Origin: an uncultured Acetatifactor sp.
Lineage (GTDB): Bacteria; Bacillota; Clostridia; Lachnospirales; Lachnospiraceae
DNA: 64,000 nucleotides
Assembly: GCA_910580225.1 (NCBI GenBank)
Contig: CAJTXE010000021.1
Span: forward strand, 12,404 to 76,403
Direction: 5' to 3'
Under the pieces are notes generated by a model. The model saw nothing but the letters and a program-made list of their open reading frames with translations, was not told the DNA's origin and ran no database searches. The number at the start of each line of letters is the position of its first letter. Within the stretch, counting starts at the first letter, position 1. This document shows positions 34,766-43,612 of the stretch, piece after piece. Position numbers and translations under genes: made by a program.

Positions 34766-36388
34766 TTACAGCACCGTCCTGTACTCCATCAGAAACAGAA
34801 TGGCCAGGGCCTGGCCATAGGGCATGGGCTTTAACTGGATTTCCTTATAAAAATCCCGGGAAGTCCGCCCCATGGGGGTTCCGTAAGAAACCTGGTTCAC
34901 CACCCCCTCCCGGGATATGTAATCCAGAATGGGCGCCGCCGCCTTTACTGCGGTTTCCAGACAACTTCTGTCCGCCAGGCCGTCTTTTACCGCCTTCAGG
35001 ATACCGTAGGCAAATCCGCAGGTGGCGCTTGCCTCCACATAGGAATCCCCGTCGTCCACCAGAGTATGCCACATACCGTTTGGCTCCTGGTATTTCTGCA
35101 GACTCTCAATCTGCGCCCGCAGCGTATTGGTCAGCATCCTTCGGACCGGCTCACTGCAGTCCTGGATGGCCAGAAATTCCGGAATGGCCATGGTAATCCA
35201 ACAGTTTCCCCGCCCCCAGAAGGCTCCCGCAAAATGATTCTTCTCCCGGAAGCTCCAACCATGATACCACAAACCCGTAGTCCTGTCGGAGAGATACTTA
35301 TCATGAAGCAGAAACTGATACTCCGCCTCCGCCTTCATTTTCTCATTCTTCAGAATCCGCCCCATATTGGCCAGAAACAGCACCGTCATATACAGCGTAT
35401 CGTCCCACAGCTCCTCCTCGTTGACGCTGTCCGAAGTCTTATGCTGAAACCCGCCTTCCTTTGTCCGGGGAAAGCTTTCCATAATCTCCTCCGCCGCCGC
35501 GATACAGGGCTTTAAATACTTCTCCTCCCCGGTGTACTCCGCCAGAAAAGACATGGTCAGATAGGGCGCTGCGGTATTCACGTTTAAAGCCGGAAATCCA
35601 ATGGCAATCTGCCTGTCATAATATTTCTTCAGCGTATCCAGATAACTGTCCTTCTTCTCATAACAGAAAAGCTTCCACAGGCCGAACAGCCCCACCCCCT
35701 GGGTCCACTCCCAGTACCGGTACCTGGCGATATCGTCTCCGGCCAGATTGTTGCTCTCCATATTTTTCAGAAAAATATCGTCCGTCTCATACAGAATCCC
35801 GGTAAAGGCCTCCACCATCTTGTGGATTTTGCCATTCACCCGCCGGAGAAGCTCCCTCTTTTCCCTGCATTTCTCCTCCAGTTTTCCGATCAGGCGCTTC
35901 AGCTCCTCCGGGGTCTTCACAATATAATCCGGCTGCCAGTCCGGCTCCTCCACACTGTGAAAATACCTGGGTGACCAGTCCAGCCATACGGAGGTAATCC
36001 CGTAACGGTTGGCCCCGGCCACATCCTTCTTCAGATTGTTGCCGATCATCACGATAAAGGGTTTATCAGCTTCCGTCAGCTTCATCGCCTCCATGGCCGT
36101 GTCAAACATGGACCTGGCAGGCTTCTGCTCTCCCACCACCTCAGACACAATCCACTCCTCAAAGCAATATCCCAGACCATTCTCCCTGTACACATTCTGA
36201 AAGGACTCCCACTCACCGTCCGCCACCAACGCGATGCGGTAGCCCTCCTCCTTCAGCTGCCGAAGCACCTCCCCCGCTCCCGGGATAAACTCTGCTCTGG
36301 TAACGATTCCTCTCTCGTCAAAAATCTGGGTGCCCTCGTCAATAATCGTATCTCCGCTGTCCGTAAATAAGATTAAATTCTTTTCCAT
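34766..36388 (-). CDS. HAD-like / GH105 fusion protein
   Basis: 540 residues from the ATG at 36388 (GGAGCGGCTT upstream). Residues 1-185 are HAD-like: motif I region ILFTDSGDTIID, motif III Lys in EQKPARSMFD, motif IV in MIGNNLKKDVAG. Motif I reads D-S-G-D rather than D-x-D and motif II lacks the usual Ser/Thr (VADG), so phosphatase activity is doubtful. Residues 195-540 are a full GH105/GH88-type (alpha/alpha)6 barrel like YteR: YWEWTQGVGLFGLWKLF, EEELWDDTLYMTVLFLA (general-acid Asp region), HFAGAFWGRGNCWITMAIPE, EASATCGFAYGI. Known: GH105 hydrates unsaturated glucuronyl or galacturonyl ends left by lyases. The N-terminal partner is unusual. Confidence 0.88.
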   Translation of the reverse strand: MEKNLILFTDSGDTIIDEGTQIFDERGIVTRAEFIPGAGEVLRQLKEEGYRIALVADGEWESFQNVYRENGLGYCFEEWIVSEVVGEQKPARSMFDTAMEAMKLTEADKPFIVMIGNNLKKDVAGANRYGITSVWLDWSPRYFHSVEEPDWQPDYIVKTPEELKRLIGKLEEKCREKRELLRRVNGKIHKMVEAFTGILYETDDIFLKNMESNNLAGDDIARYRYWEWTQGVGLFGLWKLFCYEKKDSYLDTLKKYYDRQIAIGFPALNVNTAAPYLTMSFLAEYTGEEKYLKPCIAAAEEIMESFPRTKEGGFQHKTSDSVNEEELWDDTLYMTVLFLANMGRILKNEKMKAEAEYQFLLHDKYLSDRTTGLWYHGWSFREKNHFAGAFWGRGNCWITMAIPEFLAIQDCSEPVRRMLTNTLRAQIESLQKYQEPNGMWHTLVDDGDSYVEASATCGFAYGILKAVKDGLADRSCLETAVKAAAPILDYISREGVVNQVSYGTPMGRTSRDFYKEIQLKPMPYGQALAILFLMEYRTVL

Positions 36389-36482
36389 AAGCCGCTCCAA
36401 CCTCCATCCTGCTGCCATTGAATCAATCTTACCAAAGGTCAGCCCTTATTTCCACGCATCTCTTGTTTTTTTATCCTGCTAC

Positions 36483-36508
36483 ATTGCATTTTTTGTCATT
36501 ATTGCATT
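36483..36508. promoter_or_regulatory. direct repeat, possible AraC-type operator
   Basis: ATTGCATT occurs at 36483-36490 and again at 36501-36508, 18 bases start to start. They lie in the 265-base gap between the AraC-family gene and the HAD-GH105 gene, about 100 bases upstream of the latter's start. A related ATTGCATA is at 37634-37641 in the leader of the regulator gene itself. AraC-family dimers commonly bind paired direct repeats; assignment here is tentative. Confidence 0.35.
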
Positions 36509-36653
36509 CTGTTTCCTTCTTCATTGTACAACATTTTGTGTATTGTTTCCCCTATTTTGTCCATTTTGCATGAAGCCATAGTCATTTATCCCTGTTTTAC
36601 GCCAAGGTGTCCCTGGGAAAAGGGCAAAAAACGCAACCCCTGCCTCCCGTCCC

Positions 36654-37538
36654 CTACTTGCCGCCCTCCTGCCGGAACCTGGAAGGAGACATCTGCAGAA
36701 ATTTATTGAAGGCCCGGTTGAACTGGGAGAAGCTCTTGAAACCGCTCTGAAGGGCGATATCCGTAATGGGCGCGTCCGTGGACAGCAGAAGGGTCTGGGC
36801 ATTGCGCACTCTGGTCATGGAGATGTAGTCCGTCAGGGTGAATCCGGTGATCCGCTTGAACTGATGGGACAGATAATAGCTGCTGACGTAGAATTCCCTG
36901 GACAGGGATGCCAGAGAAAGATCCTCCGTATAGCGGTTGTGAATACAGGCCGTGATGCTGTATATTTTATTGGTGATATTGTCAAAATCCACCTGATCCG
37001 TGTACACATTCTTGTCCCGGTGCAGATAGATCAGGCTTAAAAATTCCGTGAACTTGTGATGAATGGCCAGATTGGACAATTCGTTGGGAGCCTGGGAGAG
37101 ATAATAAATATCATTCAGCTTCTCGAAGATCATCTTTTTGATGCGCCCCTCAAAGCGGTAGATGGGAACCTCTCCCTGGAAAATGCTGTAGATCGTCTTC
37201 ATATAAGACTCCAGGCCGGCGGGCAGGGCGGGGATGGCAAAATTGATAATAAGCCGCTTGTTGGGCGCCCCTTCCGGATAGGCAGTCTTGTGCAGCAGGG
37301 AGGGACGGATGGCAACGATATCACAGCAGCGCAGGTCATGCCATGCCCCGTTGATCAGATGGCCCGCGTGCTCGTCCAGGAAAATGCACAGCTCATAAAA
37401 CTGATGGAAATGCTGAAACTCCATATTAATCGTATAGGAACGCTCATCCCAGTCAAAGAAATAGAAAAAAGGCGCCCCCTGCCTGTTAATCTCGATCAGA
37501 TATTTCTCTTCATATATTACGGAATTGTCAATCATCAT
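36654..37538 (-). CDS. AraC-family transcriptional regulator
   Basis: 294 residues from the ATG at 37538 (GGGGAGGTATGTGAT upstream). The N-terminal cupin-like sensor spans about residues 20-160 (FFYFFDWDERSYTINMEFQH, FHQFYELCIFLDEHAGHLIN). The C-terminal double helix-turn-helix spans about 190-290 (LSLASLSREFYVSSYYLSHQ, FKRITGFTLTDYISMTRVRN, ITDIALQSGFKSFSQFNRAF, the AraC signature). Known: such sugar-sensing AraC proteins usually activate adjacent catabolic and transport genes. Placement between the ABC importer (divergent) and the glycosidase block (same strand) makes it the likely regulator of both. Confidence 0.92.
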   Translation of the reverse strand: MMIDNSVIYEEKYLIEINRQGAPFFYFFDWDERSYTINMEFQHFHQFYELCIFLDEHAGHLINGAWHDLRCCDIVAIRPSLLHKTAYPEGAPNKRLIINFAIPALPAGLESYMKTIYSIFQGEVPIYRFEGRIKKMIFEKLNDIYYLSQAPNELSNLAIHHKFTEFLSLIYLHRDKNVYTDQVDFDNITNKIYSITACIHNRYTEDLSLASLSREFYVSSYYLSHQFKRITGFTLTDYISMTRVRNAQTLLLSTDAPITDIALQSGFKSFSQFNRAFNKFLQMSPSRFRQEGGK

Positions 37539-37716
37539 ATCACATACCTCCCCGCCGCCCCGCAGCCGGAATCCCCTCCGCCGGGGAGCCATCTTGCCTG
37601 TCTTGCTTTTGACGGCGCTTTTTAAGTGATTTCATTGCATAAAACAGAAGCATTTTTGTATGTAATGCACAAATACTATACTTTGTTTTTGTATATATTG
37701 TGCAAATCACAAATAA

Positions 37717-37745
37717 ATTATATAACAAAAAAGCAAAATTTGCAA
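37717..37745 (-). promoter_or_regulatory. sigma-A promoter of the AraC-family gene
   Basis: On the minus strand: TTGCAA (37745-37740), 17-base spacer, TATAAT (37722-37717). It gives a leader of about 170 bases before the ATG at 37538. Confidence 0.75.
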
Positions 37746-37797
37746 TATGTATACAAAAAAAGCAATAGATGCGTAGCCGGATTTAGCCTGTTATTGT

Positions 37798-37824
37798 TAT
37801 ACTGACTAATAGAAAGCGCTGACC
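37798..37824 (+). promoter_or_regulatory. -10 element and cre-like site before the binding-protein gene
   Basis: TATACT at 37798-37803 is a plausible -10 with no matching -35, as expected for an activator-dependent promoter. Right after it, AGAAAGCGCTGACC (37811-37824) matches the CcpA cre consensus TGWAANCGNTNWCA at all defined inner positions and differs only at the two outer bases. This suggests carbon catabolite repression of the transporter. Confidence 0.5.
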
Positions 37825-37861
37825 CAGTCGGCGTACTCAAATAGAAGAAGGAGGATATTTT

Positions 37862-39961
37862 ATGAAAAAAAGACTCATTGCACTGCTTCTGGCAGGCACA
37901 ATGACCCTGTCTCTGGCAGCATGCGGCGACACAAACGACGGCCAGAGCAGCTCGCCCGCCGAATCTCAGGAAAGCACACAGGAGTCCTCTGCGGAAGAAT
38001 CCACCCAGGAGGAATCCTCCCAGGAAGAATCTTCTCAGGAAGAATCCACACCGGAAGATGCCCCCCCTGCTGACGTGACTGCTTTCAGCGAGGCGCCCAT
38101 GCTTGCCGATCTGGTTCAGGCAGGCTCCCTTCCCGCACTGGAGGAGAGAATCCCCACAGCGGAGGATGTGTATGTGGAACAGGTTGACGCAGGCGGCAAT
38201 CCCCTGGAAATCGGCACCTACGGCGGCGTTATCAATCTTCTGGGCGCAGGCGGCAGCTGGGGACTGTCCAGGCCCGTACTGGAGAGCATCATCCACTACA
38301 ATTCCGACGGCACCTATTATGCCAATGTCATCAAAAGCTTCGAGCACAATGACGATTACACGGTCTGGACCTTCAAGCTCAGAGAAGGCATGAAATGGTC
38401 CGACGGCGAAGACTTCAACGCGGACGACATTACCTTCTGGTATTACATGTGCCACCTTACCGACTATGACACCAAGAAATCCTGGCCTGCCCTGATGGAA
38501 ACCGTGGACGACGCGGAAGCATGGGCCACTCTGGAAAAGGTTGACGATTACACCGTGACCTGGACCTTTGTAAATCCCAAATTCCCCGCTGACTTTATCG
38601 AAAACGGCGACTTCAAGTGGTGTTGGGCGCCCTCCCATTATCTCCTTGACATGATTCCGGATTCCGTGTATGTGGAGAACCAGTACTGGGAGAAGACCGG
38701 ATTATCCGACGAGCAGGTGCTTCTCAACGCCCAGGCAAAGGGCATCGATGCCGCAACCGTGGGTGACCTGGGCAAGGCCATTGCCTACTACTGGTGGAAC
38801 GAGGACGGCATTCCCAACCTGAACTCCTATGTGCTGACCACAAAGGAAGGCAACAACTCCAGGGATGCCCAGCTGTGCATTCTGGAACGCAACCCTTATT
38901 TCTGGAAGGTGGATGCACAAGGAAATCAGCTTCCCTACTGTGACGAAATCCACTTCAACGCAACCTCTGAGGAGGGACAGGATCAGCTGATGTTCCGTTC
39001 CGGGGAACTGGATATCATCGAAGTGGCCATGCAGGACATCGCTTCCCTTCTGGCTGACCTGGGCGATCAGGCACAGCTTCGGGAGCTTGCCAGTACAAAC
39101 TGGGGTTCCTACCTGATCACCTTCAACTACACCTGCAAGGAAGAGAACTACGCGGAATTGTTCAAGAATCCCAAATTCCGTCAGGCCATCTCCATCTGCG
39201 TGGACCGCGAACAGGTTTCCGGCCTCCTGACAGAAGGCTTCCTGGAGCCCGGCCAGTGCGCTCCCCAGGAGGGAAACTTCGGCTATGACCCGGAATGGGA
39301 GACCAAGTGGACGGAATATGACGTGGACGGCGCCAAGGCGCTTCTGGAAGAGTGCGGCCTGGTTATGGGCGCAGACGGCTTCTACGATTTTGCAGACGGC
39401 ACGGACTTCGTGCTGACCCTCTATACTTATACGGATTCCGGCGCTGACGCCGCATTCCCTGTTTTCGAGCAGTACTACAACAAGGCAGGCATCAAGTGCG
39501 CAACCAAGGACATCGAAGTATCCGCATTTGACACGGAAATCGACAACAATGACTGGTATGCGGTACTGGGACCTCACACCGCTATCGGCGGCGTTTCCCT
39601 GAAATCCAGGGTACAGCCCTTTGTTCCCATCGCACAGTCCGCGGAGTGGTACGGCGAGTACGGCACCTATTACGGAACGGGCGGCCAGCAGGGCGTAGCT
39701 CCCGAAGGCGATATGGCTAAACTGATAGAGATTTACGAGAAGTGGAAATCCACTCCCGATTCCGCGGAAAGAGATCAGTATACCCTGGACATCTACAATG
39801 TCCACAAGGAAAATCTCTGGACCATCGCTTACCTGAAGGCAGCCGGCGCATACAGCCTGGTGAGTTCCAAGATCCACAACTATCCGGACCTCCTGGTATC
39901 GGATGACCTGTATCAGTACCAGAACATTATCCACTACTGGACCCTGTTCAAAACTGAATAA
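37862..39961 (+). CDS. ABC transporter substrate-binding lipoprotein, family 5 (Opp/Dpp type)
   Basis: 699 residues with the start preceded by AGAAGGAGGATATTTT. The signal peptide ends in LSLAAC with lipidated Cys21. Residues about 27-62 are a Ser/Glu/Gln-rich linker with repeated QEESS units that keeps the domain off the membrane. The family 5 fold follows: TYYANVIKSFEHNDDYTVWT, FKLREGMKWSDGEDFNADDI, FRQAISICVDREQVSGLLTE. At about 660 mature residues it is long for a dipeptide binder and resembles the family 5 proteins that bind oligosaccharides in Thermotoga and gut Clostridia. Five-gene ABC operon, divergent from the AraC gene. Confidence 0.92.
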   Translation: MKKRLIALLLAGTMTLSLAACGDTNDGQSSSPAESQESTQESSAEESTQEESSQEESSQEESTPEDAPPADVTAFSEAPMLADLVQAGSLPALEERIPTAEDVYVEQVDAGGNPLEIGTYGGVINLLGAGGSWGLSRPVLESIIHYNSDGTYYANVIKSFEHNDDYTVWTFKLREGMKWSDGEDFNADDITFWYYMCHLTDYDTKKSWPALMETVDDAEAWATLEKVDDYTVTWTFVNPKFPADFIENGDFKWCWAPSHYLLDMIPDSVYVENQYWEKTGLSDEQVLLNAQAKGIDAATVGDLGKAIAYYWWNEDGIPNLNSYVLTTKEGNNSRDAQLCILERNPYFWKVDAQGNQLPYCDEIHFNATSEEGQDQLMFRSGELDIIEVAMQDIASLLADLGDQAQLRELASTNWGSYLITFNYTCKEENYAELFKNPKFRQAISICVDREQVSGLLTEGFLEPGQCAPQEGNFGYDPEWETKWTEYDVDGAKALLEECGLVMGADGFYDFADGTDFVLTLYTYTDSGADAAFPVFEQYYNKAGIKCATKDIEVSAFDTEIDNNDWYAVLGPHTAIGGVSLKSRVQPFVPIAQSAEWYGEYGTYYGTGGQQGVAPEGDMAKLIEIYEKWKSTPDSAERDQYTLDIYNVHKENLWTIAYLKAAGAYSLVSSKIHNYPDLLVSDDLYQYQNIIHYWTLFKTE

Positions 39962-39981
39962 AAGACGATGATGCGACAACT

Positions 39982-40024
39982 TCCGGAGGCGGGGAACCCG
40001 GTTCCCATGCCTCCGGATTTTTTA
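39982..40024 (+). terminator. intra-operon terminator after the binding-protein gene
   Basis: TCCGGAGGC at 39982-39990 pairs with GCCTCCGGA at 40009-40017, and a run of seven T follows. An inner GGGAACC/GGTTCCC extends the stem. It would make most transcripts end after the binding-protein gene while letting some continue to the permeases. Confidence 0.8.
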
Positions 40025-40056
40025 AAAAAGGGATTTTTAAGAAAGGGATTTTTCCA

Positions 40057-41187
40057 ATGGAAGAAAATGCTTACAAAGAGAAAAGCATGCACGAAGGCGC
40101 CCCGAAGAAACCCCTGATACAGGCTGTGGGTGACTTCTTCAAAAAAGACCTGGTTCAATATATCGTGAAACGTCTTCTGATGTTTATTCCCACATTACTT
40201 TTGATTTCGGTTCTGGTCTTCTTCGTTATTCAGCTCCCTCCCGGGGATTATGTTTCCGCCCATATTGCAGCCCTTGCAACGGAGGGGGAATTCGTGGACG
40301 CGGACTACGCGGCACAGCTGCGCGCGGATTACGGCCTTGACCTGCCTGTCCATGAGCAGTATATCAAATGGATCAAGGATATCATCTGGACTCCCACCGA
40401 CTCCACCTATTACAGATTATACGGCTCCCATCACAACTGGAAATACTCCTTCGCCTATGGTCGGGACGTATGGGACGTGGTGGACGACAGACTGGGACTC
40501 ACCATTCTGGTTACGGCCATCATTATGATTTTCCAGTATGCGGTATCCCTGCCCATCGCAGTCTATGCCTCCACCCATCAGTACTCCGTGGGGGACTATA
40601 TCTCCTCCATCATCGGTTTCCTGGGGGCGGCCATACCCAACTTCATTCTGGCCATTGTGCTGATGTACCTGTCCTACAAATGGACCGGAAACGCAAATGT
40701 GGGCCTGTTTTCCCAGGAAATGCTCCAAAACGGCATCCATCTGTACAACTTCGGTGAATTTTTAAAGAGAATGATCATTCCCATCCTGGTAATCGGCACC
40801 AGCGGCACCTGCGGCATCATCCGTTCCGTGCGGGCACAGATGCTGGACGAAGTGGCAATGCAGTACACCCTCACCGCCAGGGCCAAGGGCGTGCCGGAGC
40901 GTACCATCATTATGAAATACTGCTTCCGCGCAGCCATCAACCCCACCGTCTCCGGACTGGGCGGCGTGCTCTCCAGTCTGTTCTCCGGCTCCACGGTAAC
41001 CGCCATGGTGCTGAACATGCAGATTCAGGGACCGGTGCTCTTTAAAGCCCTCCAGGCCCAGGATATGTACCTGGCCGGGGCAATTGTTATGGTTCAGGCT
41101 GTCCTGGTGGTGATTGGTATCCTGTTCTCCGACATCGCACTGGCATTCCTGGATCCCAGAATCCGTTACTCAGGAGGTGGCAGATAA
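40057..41187 (+). CDS. ABC transporter permease, DppB/OppB type
   Basis: 376 residues. Helix 1 is at about 32-55 (YIVKRLLMFIPTLLLISVLV) after a 30-residue cytoplasmic tail. There is a long extracytoplasmic loop, then five more helices. The EAA-type coupling motif is in ARAKGVPERTIIMKYCFRAA. The LPPGD and GLDLPVHEQYIKW segments are typical of OppB. AAAGGGATTTTTCC precedes the start. The stop overlaps the next ATG by one base (TAATG). It forms the membrane channel with the next gene product. Confidence 0.92.
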   Translation: MEENAYKEKSMHEGAPKKPLIQAVGDFFKKDLVQYIVKRLLMFIPTLLLISVLVFFVIQLPPGDYVSAHIAALATEGEFVDADYAAQLRADYGLDLPVHEQYIKWIKDIIWTPTDSTYYRLYGSHHNWKYSFAYGRDVWDVVDDRLGLTILVTAIIMIFQYAVSLPIAVYASTHQYSVGDYISSIIGFLGAAIPNFILAIVLMYLSYKWTGNANVGLFSQEMLQNGIHLYNFGEFLKRMIIPILVIGTSGTCGIIRSVRAQMLDEVAMQYTLTARAKGVPERTIIMKYCFRAAINPTVSGLGGVLSSLFSGSTVTAMVLNMQIQGPVLFKALQAQDMYLAGAIVMVQAVLVVIGILFSDIALAFLDPRIRYSGGGR

Positions 41188-42308
41188 TGTGGAAAAAGAA
41201 AACAAAAAGCAATGAAGATTATTATCTTGCTTCCCAATGGACCCTAATGGGCAGAAAGCTGAAAAAGCATAAGCTTGCCAAACTGTCCATGCTGATTCTC
41301 CTGCTTTTATACCTGGGCGCATTGTTTGCGGATTTCCTGGCGCCCTACTCCCTGGATGAGTTTGACGCCCTGTACAAGGACAGCGCCCCATCCAAAATCC
41401 ACTGGGTCCACGAAGGTGAGTTCATCGGTCCCCATGTGTATAAACTGGAGAAAACCATTGACCGGAAGGATTTTTCCGTGACCATCACGGAGGACACTTC
41501 AGAGTATTATAAAATACGGTTTTTCGTACACGGTTCGGAATATAAGATTCTGGGACTGATTCCCTGCGACATCCACCTCTTCGGCGTGGATGAGGGCAGC
41601 AACGGCGGCAGCGGCGCCAAGGTCATGCTCTTCGGCACGGACTCCCTGGGCCGGGATATCTTCTCCCGGGTACTTCTGGGAAGCCGGATCTCCCTGACCA
41701 TCCCCTTTGCCAGTGCCGTTATCAGTTTCTTCCTGGGCGTTACCATCGGTTCCGTGTCAGGATACTTCGGCGGCGCCCTGGACATTGTCATTCAGAGAAT
41801 CATCGAGGTCATCGGGGCCGTTCCCCAGATTCCCCTCTGGATGGCGCTCTCCGCTGCGATTCCTCCGGGAATCTCCACCGTGAAGATGTACTTTTACATA
41901 ACCATCATTCTGTCCTTTATCAACTGGACCGGAATGGCCCGTATCGTGCGGGGCAAGTTCCTGTCCCTGAAAAATGAAGATTATGTCATGGCAGCCAGGC
42001 TTTCCGGCGTGTCCACCTGGAAAATTATCTGGAAGCATCTGGTTCCGGGCTTCATGAGTTATCTCATTGTGTCCATCACCCTGGGAATTCCCGGCTCCAT
42101 TGTGGGCGAGACCTCCATGTCCTATCTGGGACTGGGCATTAAGTCACCTGCCACAAGCTGGGGGGTACTGCTCCAGGAGGCAAGCTCCGTCACCGACGTT
42201 GCAAGCAATCCCCACAAACTGATTCCCATTATTTTCGTGACCATCGCGGTTCTGGCCTTTAACTTCCTGGGCGACGGTATCCGCGACGCTGCGGACCCCT
42301 ATAAGTAA
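41187..42308 (+). CDS. ABC transporter permease, DppC/OppC type
   Basis: 373 residues; AGGAGGTGGCAG lies upstream inside the previous gene. An N-terminal OppC_N-like helix (LAKLSMLILLLLYLGALFAD) is followed by an extended periplasmic insert of about 110 residues, then FGTDSLGRDIFSRVLLGSRI, the hallmark of DppC. The coupling motif is AARLSGVSTWKIIWKHLVPG. The large insert between helices 1 and 2 is longer than in peptide transporters and also seen in family 5 oligosaccharide importers. Confidence 0.92.
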   Translation: MWKKKTKSNEDYYLASQWTLMGRKLKKHKLAKLSMLILLLLYLGALFADFLAPYSLDEFDALYKDSAPSKIHWVHEGEFIGPHVYKLEKTIDRKDFSVTITEDTSEYYKIRFFVHGSEYKILGLIPCDIHLFGVDEGSNGGSGAKVMLFGTDSLGRDIFSRVLLGSRISLTIPFASAVISFFLGVTIGSVSGYFGGALDIVIQRIIEVIGAVPQIPLWMALSAAIPPGISTVKMYFYITIILSFINWTGMARIVRGKFLSLKNEDYVMAARLSGVSTWKIIWKHLVPGFMSYLIVSITLGIPGSIVGETSMSYLGLGIKSPATSWGVLLQEASSVTDVASNPHKLIPIIFVTIAVLAFNFLGDGIRDAADPYK

Positions 42309-42469
42309 AGCGCTGTTTTTCCGCAGACCCGTAACCGGGCGTCTAAGACAGGACTGTTCCCTCCCTCGGCAGCCCATGCAATGCAGGGTATTCCGGGCGC
42401 CTGACAGGCTGGAACAGCACCCCTGACAGCCCCTTCGGGACATACAACGGCGCGGAAATGGAGAAAACG

Positions 42470-43612
42470 ATGAACGAAGAAAATATTCTTGAAGTCAAGG
42501 ACCTCCATGTGGACATTCATATGGCGGAAGGACTTCTCACAGCAGTCCGGGGCGTCAATTTTGAGATGAAAAAAGGCGAAACCCTGGGACTGGTAGGCGA
42601 ATCCGGCTGCGGCAAATCCCTGACCTGCAAGGCCATCCTGGGCATCAATGATAAAAAGTGCAAACCCAGCGGGCAGATTCTGTTCGACTCGGAAGGCCTG
42701 GGCAGAGTGGACCTTCTCTCCCTGGACCAGAAAGGCAGGGAAATCCGTTCCATCCGGGGCAAGGAAATCTCCATGATTTTCCAGGAGCCCATGGTGGCCT
42801 TCTCCCCCATGTATACCATCGGCAACCAGATTAACGAAGCCACCAGGCTCCATATCACCAAGGACAAGAAAAAATCAAAGGAAATCTCCATGGAGGTCAT
42901 GCGCAAGGTGGGCATTGCCAATGTGGAAAAACGCTACAACCAGTATCCCCATGAATTTTCCGGCGGCATGCTGCAGCGCGCCCTGATCGCCATGGCCCTG
43001 GTATGCAATCCCAAGATGCTCATTGCCGACGAGCCTACCACGGCCCTGGACGTTACCATTCAGGCCCAGATTCTGGAGCTGATGAAGGAACTGCAGAAGG
43101 ATTTCAACATGGCAATCCTGTTCATCACCCATGACCTGGGAGTGGTAGCCAAAATGTGCGATCGGGTGGCGGTCATGTACCTGGGGAAAATCGTGGAGAG
43201 CGCGGATGCGTCGGAAATCTACGCAAACCCGCAGCATCCCTACACCAGGGGGCTCATCGGTTCCGTTCACAAAATCGGTTCCAAGAAGGAGGAACGGCTC
43301 TTTTCCATTGAGGGCACGGTTCCCCTGGCCATGAACCTGCCTAAGGCCTGCGGCTTCTATGACCGCTGCGACGTCCGCGTGGAAGGCCTCTGCAACAGGG
43401 CGGAGCCGGAACTGGTGGAAATCGCGCCGGGACACAAGATTGCCTGCTTTAACTGCCCTCATGAGGCCTGCAGGGAACAGCGGGCAAGGGTGGAAGCCTC
43501 CCTGGCAGGAAAAAGCGCCTCCACCCCGGAAAAGGATGCGGCAGCCACTGCGGCCAGGCAAAAAGATACGGTGAAGTCTATCCCCGGGAACAAGGAGGAC
43601 GGCAGGAAATGA
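42470..43612 (+). CDS. ABC transporter ATP-binding protein, DppD/OppD type
   Basis: 380 residues from the ATG at 42470 (GGAG six bases upstream); an in-frame ATG at 42458 is possible. Walker A is [14 protein letters not shown], the signature is [15 protein letters not shown], Walker B is [12 protein letters not shown], and the H-loop is [12 protein letters not shown]. The C-terminal oligopeptide-transporter extension has four Cys ([20 protein letters not shown], then ACFNC) that fit the iron-sulfur or zinc cluster motif of OppD/F. Overlaps the next gene by four bases. Confidence 0.93.
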   Translation: MNEENILEVKDLHVDIHMAEGLLTAVRGVNFEMKKGETLGLVGESGCGKSLTCKAILGINDKKCKPSGQILFDSEGLGRVDLLSLDQKGREIRSIRGKEISMIFQEPMVAFSPMYTIGNQINEATRLHITKDKKKSKEISMEVMRKVGIANVEKRYNQYPHEFSGGMLQRALIAMALVCNPKMLIADEPTTALDVTIQAQILELMKELQKDFNMAILFITHDLGVVAKMCDRVAVMYLGKIVESADASEIYANPQHPYTRGLIGSVHKIGSKKEERLFSIEGTVPLAMNLPKACGFYDRCDVRVEGLCNRAEPELVEIAPGHKIACFNCPHEACREQRARVEASLAGKSASTPEKDAAATAARQKDTVKSIPGNKEDGRK

